Source: Sacculina carcini
Taxonomy: Eukaryota > Arthropoda > Thecostraca > Sacculinidae
NCBI GenBank assembly: GCA_916048095.2
Contig: OU696589.1
Location: forward strand, 3,789,448-3,853,447
Direction of reading: 5' to 3'
Length of the DNA stretch: 64,000 nucleotides
Position 1 is the first letter of the stretch. Each line of letters starts with the position of its first letter. Below the pieces are notes generated by a model. It saw only the letters and a program-made list of their open reading frames with translations, was not told the origin of the DNA and searched no databases. The translations under genes were made by a program, and so were the position numbers. Shown in pieces: positions 1-24,027 of the stretch.

Positions 1-2770
1 GCGTCTGCCGTTCGTTTGCCACTGCTGATGCCGGCTACTTCGGCGGCGGCGGCGGCGTCCGGCGATTTGACGGACGAGCACGTTGAGACGCTGATGAGCG
101 GCGACGGCGTGCTGTTGCAGTTGGCTCGATGTCTGCGCGTGCCGCTGGCGCGTCTGCTTGGCCGCACGGCCGCACCGCCCGGCCGTCGCTTCGCCGTCGC
201 GCCGGTGTATATGCGGCGACGGCCGGGGGCGTCGCATCCGCGCCAGCGTCTCGAGGCTGTGTTTTCGGTGTCGGCGCCGGCGCAGTGCGAGTCGGCCGCC
301 GTTCTAGCCGACGCCGAGCTGGTGGCAGTGGCCGGCGCGTGTCTGGCCGCGCTGCCGCCGCTGTCGCAAGGTAGCGGCTTCACTTTGAGCATCAGCCACA
401 CGACGCTGATGGAGGCGGCTTTGGTTGCGGCGCACGTCACGCCGTCGCAGTGGCCCGCGTTGCTGGCGGATTTAGGCCGGCATCAGCGCTACAACAGCGC
501 CGAACAGGTAGATGACTCTGCTTGTATATCATTCTGTTTTTGTTCTGACTTTCTAACTAACTTCGACTGTTTTTGTTCTGACTTTCTTCTTATTTATTTT
601 CAACTGTATTGACACTGTTTGGAGTTATCTACTACAATGCGAAAATAATTGAATTATATCTAATCAATTTTCAGTTGAATTGATTGTACACTTTTTTGAT
701 AATATGCCTTGTTTGGATTAAACCATATTTTCCACCCAGCGATTTAGTTGCTAACAATTAATCGAGTGCCGTCTGAAGTTTTTGTCAACTTTGACGCGCA
801 CAGATTCAAAGCGTGCTCGAAAATTACGGCTTGTCGCGCAAGACGTGCGTCTCACTGGCGGCTTTACTGAGCACGCGCTGTGCCGTGTCCGGTGTGATGG
901 CAGCGTTCAAGGGGCGTGGTCAGGCCTACGAAATGTGTCGTCCAGCAGTGCGTCACTTGGAGGCGGTGGTTGGCTACGCCCAGACGCTCGGGGTCACTTG
1001 TGAAATTCAAGTTCATATTGGTGTGTCGCTCGTTATTCTAGTGTAATTACAGTATTTTCCCCTATTGGGTGTAATTTTTCACTTTAAAAATATGGGGCCT
1101 CTTATGCATGGGAGTAATTCTCTTGGCACCAGCATATACCTTTTACAGAATGTTTGCCTAAAAACTGAAGGGACCATGGGAAAACACTATATCCCGTTTA
1201 GTTTTCAGTAATCTACCCTCTATAATGATGCTGTTCCACCGAACCTCTATCTCAAAGCAGGGTTATCTTGTTCCATTTTCAAGTGGATTTTCGCATTGGT
1301 GTGCCGAGTTATCTATCTCTTCCAAGTACTGCTCTCTATATTATCGCCGTTCGTGACAGAAACCCCTGATATGTATGTATGTGTATGAGTTGCCTCACAT
1401 TTTGCATGGTTCTGTTATGTTAGAATTCACGGTCAGCTTATGTACAGGCCGCATCGGACCACAATATGTAGTATATGTAGGTGTGTGTGTGTGATTGATG
1501 CTACACACCGGTTTGAATGGCGGCACCGATGACAGGTTTGATTGTGGGCGGCGCCGAGCACGAGCACTTTGGCGGCGGCGTGCTGGTACAGCTGGCTCGG
1601 TCGCGCCGTCCTGCCGCTGCCGGCAGCACTTCCCAAGGCGCCTCGCTGGCTGTCTCGGCCGGCCTGGAAGTGCTGGCGGCCGGCGGACGCTGCGACCGGC
1701 TGCTGTCGCGATTCTGGCACCTGCGACCGCGTCGCTGCGCGTCCGCCCTGCCGCCGCCGCCGTTCCTCTGTCTCACCGTGTTTGTCGAGCGATGTGTTGC
1801 CGCCGTGTGTGCCGAATCCTCGTCCTGTCCAGTAGCAGCAGCGACGGCGGCCGTGTCGCCGTTCCACGCGGTGGTGACGGACGGCGGCGGTGACCGGTGC
1901 GTCACGCTGCGTCAATTGGCCGTGGCGAGTCGGCTGCGTGCGTGCGGCCTGTGCGTCTACGTGTATCTCAGCGACGGCACGACAGCGGGTGGCGGCGGTG
2001 GTGGCAGCGTCGCCTCGTCGACTGAAGACGCGGGACGATGGGCGCGCGAGCAACGTGCCGCAGCTCTGGTGATGCCCAAGCCGGCCGACGCCAGTGTGGT
2101 GCTCGTACGGCCGTTAACTGACGCGTCGCCGGCCGCCGCAGCGACAACCGTCGTGCCCACTGTCGAGCTGGTCGATTTTCTCGCTGGTTCCGGCGTCGTC
2201 TTGGCGTCCGACCGGCGCGTGTCGCATGCGGCCGGTGTTTCTGCCAGTGTGTCATCGTCAGTCGTGCGCTGTGCGTCCGTGCCGCCGGATGACGGTCGCG
2301 GGGATGATACGTCGGCCGGCGTGCGCGTACACTGGTTGAGCGGCGGAGCGGCGGCGGCTGCGGCCGGAGGAGGTGGCAAATTGAAATGGCGCGCGGTCGA
2401 GTTGGAACGCATCAGTCGATCGAAGCGACATCTGGTGGCCGGACGCCAGCGGCTCCCGGAGATTGCGGCGCTGACTGCCGGAGGCGGTGGCGGTGGCGGC
2501 GTCAGCGTGCAGCTGGTTGTAACCGAGCTGCCGGAGGGCGAGCTGGAGCGACTGACGGCGTTGCGTCTGAACGACGCGGAGCCGGTGTTTTGGCGCAGTG
2601 TGACGGCCGTGCAGGAGCAAACGGGCGGCCGCGCGCATCGACGCATCGTCACCAAACTGTGCGATCTGTTGGCCACGCTGAGGGTGCGGCCGTGTGCGGT
2701 GTTGCTGTACAGTGAAGTGGACGAGGCGTGTCGCGTGTTGATATGCGGCGGCAAGGAAACGTGGCGATGA
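1..2770 (+). CDS. EIF2AK4: GCN2 (eIF2-alpha kinase 4) orthologue, C-terminal exons; 5' end outside window
   Basis: Three exons in phase: 1-507 (starts before the window), 804-1020, 1536-2770 (stop TGA 2768-2770), 653 codons in view. The product is the C-terminal part of the kinase that senses uncharged tRNA and phosphorylates eIF2-alpha; the kinase domain itself lies to the left. Exon 1 carries the HisRS-like region: LMSGDGVLLQLARCLRVPLA matches human FMDHSGMLVMLPFDLRIPFA, followed by RRFAVAPVYMRRR (motif 2 like) and FTLSISHTTLMEAALV. Exon 3 contains LAAGGRCDRLL (human LAAGGRYDLLI) and ends in the ribosome/tRNA-binding C-terminal domain, where AVLLYSEVDEACRVLI matches human SVLFLYSYRDDYYRILF. 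Exon 3 is very GC-rich and holds poly-Gly and poly-Ala runs made of GGC/GCG triplets, absent from the human protein. The gene converges on the NUAK gene about 1.06 kb downstream. Identification rests on several aligned blocks and is firm. Confidence 0.9.
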
Positions 2771-3827
2771 GGCGGCGAGCCCAGGCTTAACAAATGTATC
2801 GGTCAGTTGCGGCAGCGAAGATGTGGACTCAGTCCGGTTAGAGTATCAGTTCGGGTAAGATCTTGCCGAAGACAAAATTCAGAATCCGGGATCTTGCGGC
2901 ACACAAAATCCCACAGCTATAAATATTCTAGCTGCCGGTCGTCGGCGCAGAATGTGCGTTTAGTGGCATGCAAAGTCTATGAGGCTTTAACTGTGTTCGA
3001 TTCGCTTAGAGTCTGATGAGTGATTTAACGCCCTCCCGCCATAAAATACGGGTACATATGTGGTTTATCATAATTGTTTTTATCGTTGCGAAATTGCCCC
3101 CATATTTCGCTATTTCTCGGGCGTGCGTGTCTCTAAGAACACGCCGTTCTATTGGGACCTGTTGATGAATTGTCTTCTATGCGGTATTATGGCTGGTTAT
3201 TGCACACACTTCATATGATAGATAACGTTCTCATTTGCCGGTATGGTTGATGGACACGCGGTTTTGTGCAATCTGTGTTGACGAGTAAGATTTAATATCA
3301 ACACGTATATGGTGAAATTGTGATATCGCACACACATGTGCATCCACGTGGCTGAAAATTGATGTGGGCTGTGAGCGTTGGGTGAAATTATGGTAGCGAT
3401 ATGTGGTATATGGTAATATACCAATATATACCGATAATATGGTAATCTCAACACACAAGTTCAGCGTACACAAATATATTGATTTCTTGTCCAAATATAC
3501 TGAAAATGTTTGTGTTTTCAAAGTCAAATTCAATTGTCAAATTCAATCCAGTTGAACAGTATAGGCCGGTATTATGTTGTACGTACTCAATTGTGGTGTA
3601 GCACTGCGGTGTAGCACTGCGTGTGTAGCAGTGCGTTGTATTCGCACTGAAATGCGTGTTACTCGCTCACTTCTGCTTTTCCACAACAACCTGAACTCAC
3701 CGCTCTGAACTCAATGCTTTGATTGTGCGCATCGATATAACTGATGAAACCCGTTGTCGTTCCGCTGAAAAACAGCTCGACTCGGGCAGAAACTAAATTT
3801 TCGGCGCGTGTGGACGGCGTGTGGCGG
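2771..3827. other. Intergenic spacer between convergent GCN2 and NUAK genes
   Basis: This holds the 3' flanks of two genes pointing at each other. I see no convincing coding exon and no perfect AATAAA/TTTATT pair placed for either gene. A short direct repeat of a GTAGCACTGCG-like unit lies near 3597-3640, and a degenerate ATGGTAATATACC-type repeat lies near 3400-3440. Small reading frames here show no family signature. Confidence 0.6.
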
Positions 3828-15190
<11,363 letters not shown>

Positions 15191-16313
15191 CTCGTCGCAC
15201 TAACACCGCCACTGCCACCACTGCACTCCTCAAACACACCGACACTCTGAATCAGTGCTCCGTAACCTGATTTCTCTCTCTGATTCGCCACTCCTCAATG
15301 AGCTAACTGTTCATTTTTCACAAAAGCGCTGATAAATCCAATACATTCAGTTGTTCCACTAAATCAAATGCCAGTTACTAGGAAAGAAACTAAACAAACC
15401 AGGGTTGATAAAAACACACAATTGTCCTTTTGTCCTCCATTCTCCTCCAGTGAGGAATTGTGAAGGTTAAGTGAGGTTATGAGGTTTAAAGTACGCTGTA
15501 GATAATTAACATTTCCATTTACGTTAACCAAAAATACAATGAGGCACTCCCACAACCATTGCAAATATTGAGACATCTGGAAGTAGTGTATTCCGCTGGG
15601 TCCTCTGTCATTTCTACGCTCATGAATACAATTGATTGGCATAAACTACTTGTCAAACTACGTTAAGTGTGGGTATGAAGATTGAAACAAGACCTCACCA
15701 AAAATCTGGGTTTCTTCGGTAACATGTGACCAAAACCTTTCAAAATCTAGTCCGGTCTATGCTGATCTTAACAAAAAAGAACCATGCTCCAGGCGTGGTT
15801 TTACCAAAAGCGCCCAAACACCATGCCTGGAGCCAAAACCGACCATGTATTCCTCTGTTCGTCTGCAACGTGGAATTTTCCGTGTCTGAGACGCCGGCAG
15901 TGTGCATATTGTGGTGCATTCTAGTACGTACCGGTATATGCTGGACTCTGTGAGGGCGTGACTTCGAGACCAATCAAGTTTCAACAACACTCATCCACTG
16001 CGACCGAGGTTTTCACACCCAAACACATTGCATATAACTAGCAATACAACAACACTCTGTGATAGGCTCGTGCGATAAAAAAAAAATCGCACGCAAAGCT
16101 GTGAGACAGACGAAAACCCCGCAGGCACATTTCAAGTCACACACCCTCGCCACTAACTTGCCATCGCACACATACATACACACACACGCATACATACATT
16201 CAGCCCGGCTATTTTGGTAGCAGCCGTCGGCTGACATGCGCACACACACACACACTGATGTAACCACATGCACAGGTACGCACGCATGTATATTGTGTTC
16301 ATGCACAATATAC
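15191..16313. other. 5' flank of NUAK, no gene seen
   Basis: Upstream side of NUAK on the minus strand. No exon with family signature is visible; small (CA)n patches lie near 16165-16260. A promoter for NUAK should lie here, but no diagnostic element stands out. Confidence 0.5.
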
Positions 16314-17666
16314 CAGTGGTTTCTGCGATAACTTTTTCTCTGACTTGTGATAACGATAAAACGAAAAAAAATCCCAGCCTGCGATAAACTAAAAAAATTC
16401 AAAACCAAACCTGCGATAAGCGATAAAACTATAGCGATTAAATGTTAACTTGCAATAACAAAAGCGATGAATGATAAGTACCCTTTTTAGTTGAAATATT
16501 AAAAGAAGCTGTTTTACACAGTGGAAATTGCTTAAACTAGACAAAAAAATGTCACTGGAACCAGTCTATGGCCTAAAAGTTCTATTCCACATTAGTTTCT
16601 CTGACTCAGACTCTCCCTCCTCAAGACAGCATCCAGGAGCTGCATGTTCCCCTTGGTGAACACCAGCTTCTCTAACATGTCGCTGGTCATGCATGCACGC
16701 TTGGGCCTAAAGGCCTCCACCTTACCTCTGCCACCTTGCTCCTGTCCCAGGTGTCCACATCCTTCTTGATCAGCTCATCAATATTGGGCTCACCCTCCTC
16801 CGTGACAGTGTTACCCTCCAGGATGACAAATGGGTGGTCACTGGCTTATTTAGGCTTTTCTGTCACCATGTCCTGGTTCTGGCTCAGAGGGTCAGGTGTC
16901 ACTGGCCGATCCAGAGGGGGACTCAGAGAGCTGAAACCCCCCAAAAATGTTTCTACCAACTCCTCATAACCGAGAGGTTCACTAAAAGAGGTCAAAAGAA
17001 ATATTTTTCTGGAAAAGTTGATATCAGCATTGTCGCAAAGACGTTGTATAATGATGCATGTACACGACTGATCGCCCCAAAATTTCAGCCCCTCCCAAAA
17101 TTGCACTCTCGGTCCGCCACAGTCAGGTGTGGATGTGATGGAGGTGACGATACTCCTGATGAAGCTCTCCTTGACGTCTTCTTCAGGGGCAGGGGCCACA
17201 AGATTCAACATGAAGGGGTCATGATTGGGATGGGTCAAGGCGCATGGGAGAGAGCGGCACACACCCTCCTAATTCGAGAACTCCAGCGAGACTGGCGCAC
17301 TGCAGCTGTGAATAATAATGTAATTAGCCAGCTACACACACACACTTAGCATCTCTTATATGATGTTTTTCAGGATTCACTTGCAAGCCAGTGTTGATCC
17401 TTCTAGTTTCTACCCTATATATACTCTCAGCTTGAATCAGCTTGGTCTGGAAACGTCAGGCGGGCTGTTGTGACTATTGCCGCTGTGCACATTATTTAAT
17501 TAAACAAAAATTATTTTGAACTTATCGTTTATCGTTCCTCATCTTTGGGATTAGCGATAAGTGAATGAGCGAAAATTTGAGAAAACTTTGCGATAAAAGA
17601 TACACAGTTTGACTTCAGCGATAATTATCGTTTATCGCTCATTTTTATCGCACGCGGCAACCACTA
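16314..17666 (-). mobile_element. hAT DNA transposon relic with exact 8-bp target-site duplication
   Basis: Ends are CAGTGGTTTCTGCGATAA at the left and, reversed from the right, a TAGTGGTTGCCGCG/TGCGATAAA series, with many GCGATAA motifs in both subterminal regions. The 8-bp repeat CAATATAC is exact at 16306-16313 and 17667-17674. On the minus strand around 16850-16570 the sequence encodes GNTVTEEGEPNIDELIKKD and then FRPKRACMTSDMLEKLVF, resembling the C-terminal dimerisation end of hAT transposases. The middle of the transposase is missing and the remaining frame is interrupted, so this is an internally deleted copy. A family A MITE is nested inside it. Confidence 0.82.
16900..17122 (+). mobile_element. 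hAT-type MITE, family A, nested in the hAT relic
   Basis: Starts CACTGGCCGATCCAGAGG and ends CTCTCGGTCCGCCACAG. It is flanked by exact 8-bp repeats TCAGGTGT at 16892-16899 and 17123-17130. Its interior matches copies at 8.6 (reverse), 50.2 and 61.5 kb. It is younger than the surrounding 16314-17666 element. Confidence 0.85.
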
Positions 17667-17674
17667 CAATATAC

Positions 17675-18751
17675 ACTTTCTGTGCTCTGGTATTTGCTAT
17701 TTTTTCGCCAATACTTTACAGTGACATTATATATTGTGTGAAACAAGACCAAACACAGAAAAACTCCAGCCAAAAAATTGCTTGAGTCGAAATACAGATG
17801 TGGTTTCAGAATATCTCGACATTGTTATTATTACTTTTATTCAATACATAAACTAATTCAGCCAAGTTCCGCAGTGGCGAGTCCAAGACGTCAGAAACAC
17901 GCAGGGATAAATCTAAGGTGTCCCGTCGAATATTTCATTAGCTATCGGCTTTTTCAGTCAATCAATTTATAAACTATTAAAACTGACTTCTTACAAGTTA
18001 AAATTTCAATAAATTTGAAAAAAATTAAGATAAATTAAATTTGTTACATGTAAGTTTGAGTAAGCTTTGCATTGTGTGTCATCATTTGTTCTAGAAAGTC
18101 AAAGAATTTCACGCGATATTCCGTGGAGACGCAAATTAGCTTAGGCAAATAATTAACCAAAAACGACACAATAATGAAATGGCACAATATTACCCAGCAT
18201 AACCAGATACTTAATCGGACGCCTTTCAAACAGATATGACAAACTACAAAAAACTCATACACGATAAAATATTCAGCACCGGAGGTTGAGAAAATTTTGA
18301 GAAACATTTGGAAAATGTCATGTCGGCACACGCACAGATGAGAGAAAAAACAAAAAAGATAAAAAAAACAACTTTCGAGTCAACAAAACACGCTGGCATG
18401 AAAACTGAAAAAGTCCACAGGCTGAAAATTGTACAATTAATCAGAGAACACAACACTCGCTACCAACGAATATTCACACGTTCGCACATTGTTCGGCGAG
18501 AAATGTCAGAAAATACCAAAACACACAGAGACTACCATTGACCAATAAGCGACCAACTCTGCAATCCTGAACAGCAAATACACACACACATTCAAGCACG
18601 CACAATGCAATATGTCCATGGAAAACGTTCACACACACGCACACACACAAACAAACAAACCAACACACACACACACACACACACACAAACCTACACACAG
18701 AAACACACATAGCCAGGCATACAAAATACAAACTGTCCATACGTAAAAACG

Positions 18752-18792
<41 letters not shown>

Positions 18793-18924
18793 ACACACAC
18801 ACACACACACACAAACAGACACACACACGCACACAAACAGACACACACACGCACACAAGCAGACACACACACGCACACAAACAGACACACACACATACAC
18901 ATACACAGCTACACAGCCGCATGC
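17675..18924. other. 3' flank of NUP210 with CA tracts
   Basis: AT-rich DNA with no exon signature, then at about 18570-18905 long interrupted (CA)n with an ACACACGCACACAAACAG-type higher-order unit, starting within 25 bp of the NUP210 stop codon. The 3' UTR of NUP210 therefore begins in (GU)n-rich RNA. I could not fix a poly(A) signal. Confidence 0.6.
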
Positions 18925-21900
18925 TCAGCTGAACGAGCCGAGAGAAGAGCGGTCGTGTTGGAAGCCGCCGCTGGTGTTTATATCTGCAGCGTACGGCGAC
19001 GTGCGACGCAGCAGCGGACTGCCGTACACGGCCGCCGTCGCCGCCGACGGACCCACACTGTCCGTCCACAAGTGAGTCCGGCCCGGCGACCACGACGACG
19101 CCGGAGAGCCGATCTTGCTTCGGTCCGGACTGAGGCCGGAATAGGGAGGCGGAGGCGGCGGTGGGCCAATGAGACGTGGTTGAAATGGAGCAGTTACGGC
19201 GGCGCGGGACCAGAGCCAACGCGCGCCAGCCGCCGCCACCGCCAGCGATGTGACGCCACTCAACATCAGCCACCACCAGTAGGCGGCCAATGGTGGCGCC
19301 ACCACACGCCACCAACCCGCCTCCGACGAAGCCGCCGTCGCAGGACACAACATCAAGCGGCTGTCGATGGCCGCGGTGGATAGAGTGGCTTCGCGAGAGA
19401 CAAGAACAGAAGGCACGCTTACCGGTACTGTAATGAGCTGGTTGGTGCGCGGTGCGGTAATGAGCACACTGAAAGCGCCGGCAGAGGATGGGAGAGCAGC
19501 CGAGCCGGCGCCGACAGAGGATGAGAGCCAGGAAACGGACAAAACTCGACGAGCAGGAATACCGTCGATAACGGCTCCGATTGATACCTGCATAGAAAAC
19601 ACAACCATACGCATATAAACACCTACACATTCAATAACCATTAGCTTATAAGAAGAGCAATAAATGCTATTCAATTGTTGATATAACCAATACAAACCAA
19701 TGTAAATTACTTGATTTATGAGAAATAGAAATTAATGACGGCGAAAAATGACAATTTTCAAATATGCAATATGGTTATAAAAAATAGTGCTATGGTAAAA
19801 TGGTACTATGGTTGGTTTCTGATTCATTAGAATCAGAAACGTTTTCATTCACGCTCCTCGCTTCTTCAGCAATGCGCCGACTGACCTTGAGCACGCGCCG
19901 GTCGTTGACCTCTGCGTGCAGGTCACGCAACACATGCGGGGCGCCCAGCAATAACAGCTCCGCTTGTCCCGCCGCCGCCGCCGCCGCTGACAGCTGAAGC
20001 TGTGACGGCTCTACGCGCACGGCCGGCAAAACAGCGAGCTGCACAGAAGCCGCCGCCGCCGCCGCTGGTGATGAAGATGATGAGCTGATGATGGCAGACG
20101 CCGTGATGGTGATGGTAGCAGATTGGAGATGACTGGAGATTAGGTTGTGTTGTGATCGATCGCATGTTGTAGCAGTCAATATGCATTCGTGAAAACCTGA
20201 AAAACGACCAAATCGACCAAAGCATTTACGGTATATGTGTGATTGGGGCAATCACACATATACCGTAAATGCTTTATTTATCCGACAGACTCTAATAATC
20301 CGGCAGGCTCTTATAATCCGGCACCATCGCAGGGGGTCGAAAACTAATCCGGCATGTCGGATAAAAGAGCATTTACGGTATATTTGATTTCAATAAACAA
20401 AAATATTTGCACAGCAATTCATACGTAAATTCATCTAGATTACGCTGTTGCGTACGTTGCAAAAACACGTACAATCGTTCACAATAGATGTGATGCATTC
20501 ACATACATGTGTGACATAAGCACACATAACTACAATATAAATACAAAAACACACAACACACACAAACACACACACTTTCAAACACACACATGCTTTCAAA
20601 CACACACACACATACGCTTTCAAACACACGCACACACACGTTTTAAAAACACACACACACACACACACACACGCTTTCAAACACACACACACACACACGC
20701 TTTCAAACACACACACACATACGCTTTCAAAAACACACACACACACACACGCTTTCAAACACACATGCACACACACGCTTTCAAACACACACACACACAC
20801 ACGCTTTCAAAAAACACACACACACGCTTTCAAACACACACGCACACACACGCTTTCAAACACACACACACACACACACACGCATAACAGCAATGTAGAA
20901 ATGCGTGATAAAACAACACCTGTCTGCCAATTGAACGCCGGCTGTACGCTGAACAGGCCGGCTACACTAGCGCCCTCTGCCGGCGGCGTTATCATCACGT
21001 CGGCACGACACTCGAACGGAGACGACACGACGACAGCAGTGTCGCCGCCGCCACCGCCGCCGCATTCGTCAACACCGCGCCACGCCCGCCGTCCGCGTGA
21101 TGTGACAGCGGTGCGGGAGTTGGTTGAGGTGAGCTGTACTGGTAGAGATATATTGTGTGCGGTCGGATCGCATAAAACCAGCATGTTGGCGTTGGCTGCA
21201 CGCTCTATGTGTATCTGCCCGAAAACACACACACACACACACACACATATGTATATAGACAAACAGACGCAAACATGCACACACACATGAATGAATACAC
21301 GCTCGCACACACTTAAACTCACACAGAAACAAAAACACAATAAATACCAACATACACTAAACGCACACACGTATTCAGATATACACATACATAAATACAC
21401 ACACAAACACATACAAATAAATAAACACACACGTACGTATACACACACACACACATTACATTACATTGAGACATTTATATCGCGCTTTTCACCCGAAGGT
21501 CTCAAAAGCGCTCAAACGCACACATATACAGACACACATACACACACGGAAACAAACATGAAATAGACACGCACACACATACATGCACACGCCCGAACAC
21601 AAAAATTAACACAATCACACCCATACACACATGAACATAAACAACACACACACACACACACGCTCACATACACACACAAACACTCAGCCTCACACACACA
21701 TAGACCCAAATAAACACACACGTACACACACACATACACACCTGCTGAATATCGCGCACATGCAGTTGAGCGCGTGCCAGCACGGCCGGCCCGCCTGAAC
21801 GCTGGTCTGCGTTGTGTCGTAGCAGCAAAGACACGGGCGTGATGCCCGATCTTCTAGCCACGGCCAGACCGTCAGTGGAGACGGTGACAGCGTCTGAATC

Positions 21901-23988
21901 GTCAGCAGCGGCGCCAGAACCGCCACGCCACCACACGCCGCCGCCAGTCGCGAGCAAGTGAGAGTGTAGACACAACACGTCTCCCACGATCAACTCGGTC
22001 TGTATGTGCGTGTGTGTGTGTGTAAAGTAAATAGCTTTATAGCACTCCAATAAGTTGGCTTTTCAGTATAATTTCAAATATTATATGTATATATACACAC
22101 ACACACTCACTGACAAATATTTGAACACATATATGCATACTTGCACGGTATGTATATATATATATATATGACATCAAATGACACTTGCACACAAACATAT
22201 ATACACACACACACATACGCACACACAAGTATATGCACACACCAGGAAAAAAATACACCATACATAAATCTAGCAGCATCATAATTAAGTCGTTTTCTTT
22301 CAGCTTCAGTTCTGATATCTCCTTTGGGTGTGTTGATTGTTATTTTTCACTTCGTTGTACATTTTCAAATAGTTTTATCTGTGTGTGTGTGTGTGTGTGT
22401 GTCCGCTCACCCAATAGTTGGTGAAGTGTGTGTGTGTGCATCTGTGTGCGTGTATTACTACCCTACTGAGGTGAATGCGATAAAAATAAATTGGATTAAG
22501 TTAGAATATCTCAATCTCTCGTTCATATACATTAGTATAGTTTTGTGTGTGTATAGCTGTAGATAGACTTAAACAAGATAGAAAAACAAGAGTAAAATAA
22601 AGTTACGTTACGGTGATTTTCAAGCAACTGCACACATTCCACAAAACACAAACAGACACCGACACGCAAACATACAAACCTACACACACACACACCCACC
22701 GACAGACAGACAGACAGACACACACACATACCCACCGACAGACAGACACAAACACACACACATACCCACAGACAGACAGAAAGACAAGCACATACCTACC
22801 GACAGACAGACAAACACACACACATACCCACCGACAGACAGACAGACAAACACACATACCCACCAACAGACAGAAAAACACAAACACATACCCACAGACA
22901 GACAGACAGACAAACACACACACACATACCCACAGACAGACAGAAAGACAAGCACATACCCACCGACAGACAGACAAACACACATAAATACCCACCGACA
23001 GACAGACAGACAAACACACACACATACCTACCGACAGACAGACACACACACACACACACACACACATACCTACCGACAGACAGACAGACAAACACACATA
23101 CCTACCTACCGACAGACAGACAGACAAACACACATACCTACCGACAGACAGACAAACACACACACATACCCACCGACAGACAGACAGACAAACACACACA
23201 CATACCTGCCGACAGACAGACAGACAAACACACACACATACCTACCGACAGACAGACAGACAAACACACATACCTACCGACAGACAGACAAACACACACA
23301 CATACCTACCGACAGACAGACAGACAAACACACATACCCACCGACAGACAGACAGACAAACACACACACACACACATACGCACCTGTTCCACTGGCAACA
23401 GAGACGCATAGGACACGACCATCATAGCGGCGAGTCTGTCACTGCTGGCGGCAAAATGTCGCGCCTGTACAGTGACTGACACGGTGGCGGCCGCCGACGC
23501 CGGCGACACAACCGCCACCAGCACGCCGCCAGTGGTGGCGCCACCATCGGCCGCGCCTACAAGCACCAGATCAGAGCGACTGCTGGCGTAGCTGACCCGC
23601 TGGCCAGCCTCGGAGGATGAGGAGGTTGGCCAGCCGTGCATTGGTCGACCGCGAATATCGTGAGCTGTCACGTGTACGCGCAACTGACACACACACACAC
23701 ACATCGACATATTACATTAGATTACGTTACATGATATAGCAGCAAGGTATTTGTATAGCGCCCTACACCTGACGGTTCTCTAAGGCGCTGCACACACACA
23801 CACACACATGCCTCAATTGCATTGTAGTGTTGTTAATACGTGTACGCTTTTGTAAATACGTTTGTTTGTGTGTACTTTTGTAAAAAACACACACACTATC
23901 CTATCTCTACCCTGTCTCCTGCTCAATATGCCGCTTCATCCAACCTCTCTTTGAATATTTCCCAACACTCTGCACTAGCTGTGCCCTC

Positions 23989-24027
<39 letters not shown>

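Noticed and set aside
1957-2793. Minus-strand coding frame opposite GCN2 exon 3
   Set aside because: It is open only because the GC-rich codons of the sense exon leave few antisense stops; no family motif.
20219-20275. microRNA precursor
   Set aside because: A 3-nt loop and perfectly paired 27-bp arms derived from a transposon end do not fit a Drosha substrate.
22603-23235. Long Cys/Val/Ser reading frames on the minus strand
   Set aside because: They are translations of the (GT)n/ACAG minisatellite; no stop codons occur simply because of the repeat. The same holds for frames at 12.6, 18.7, 20.4, 38.2 and 54.8 kb.
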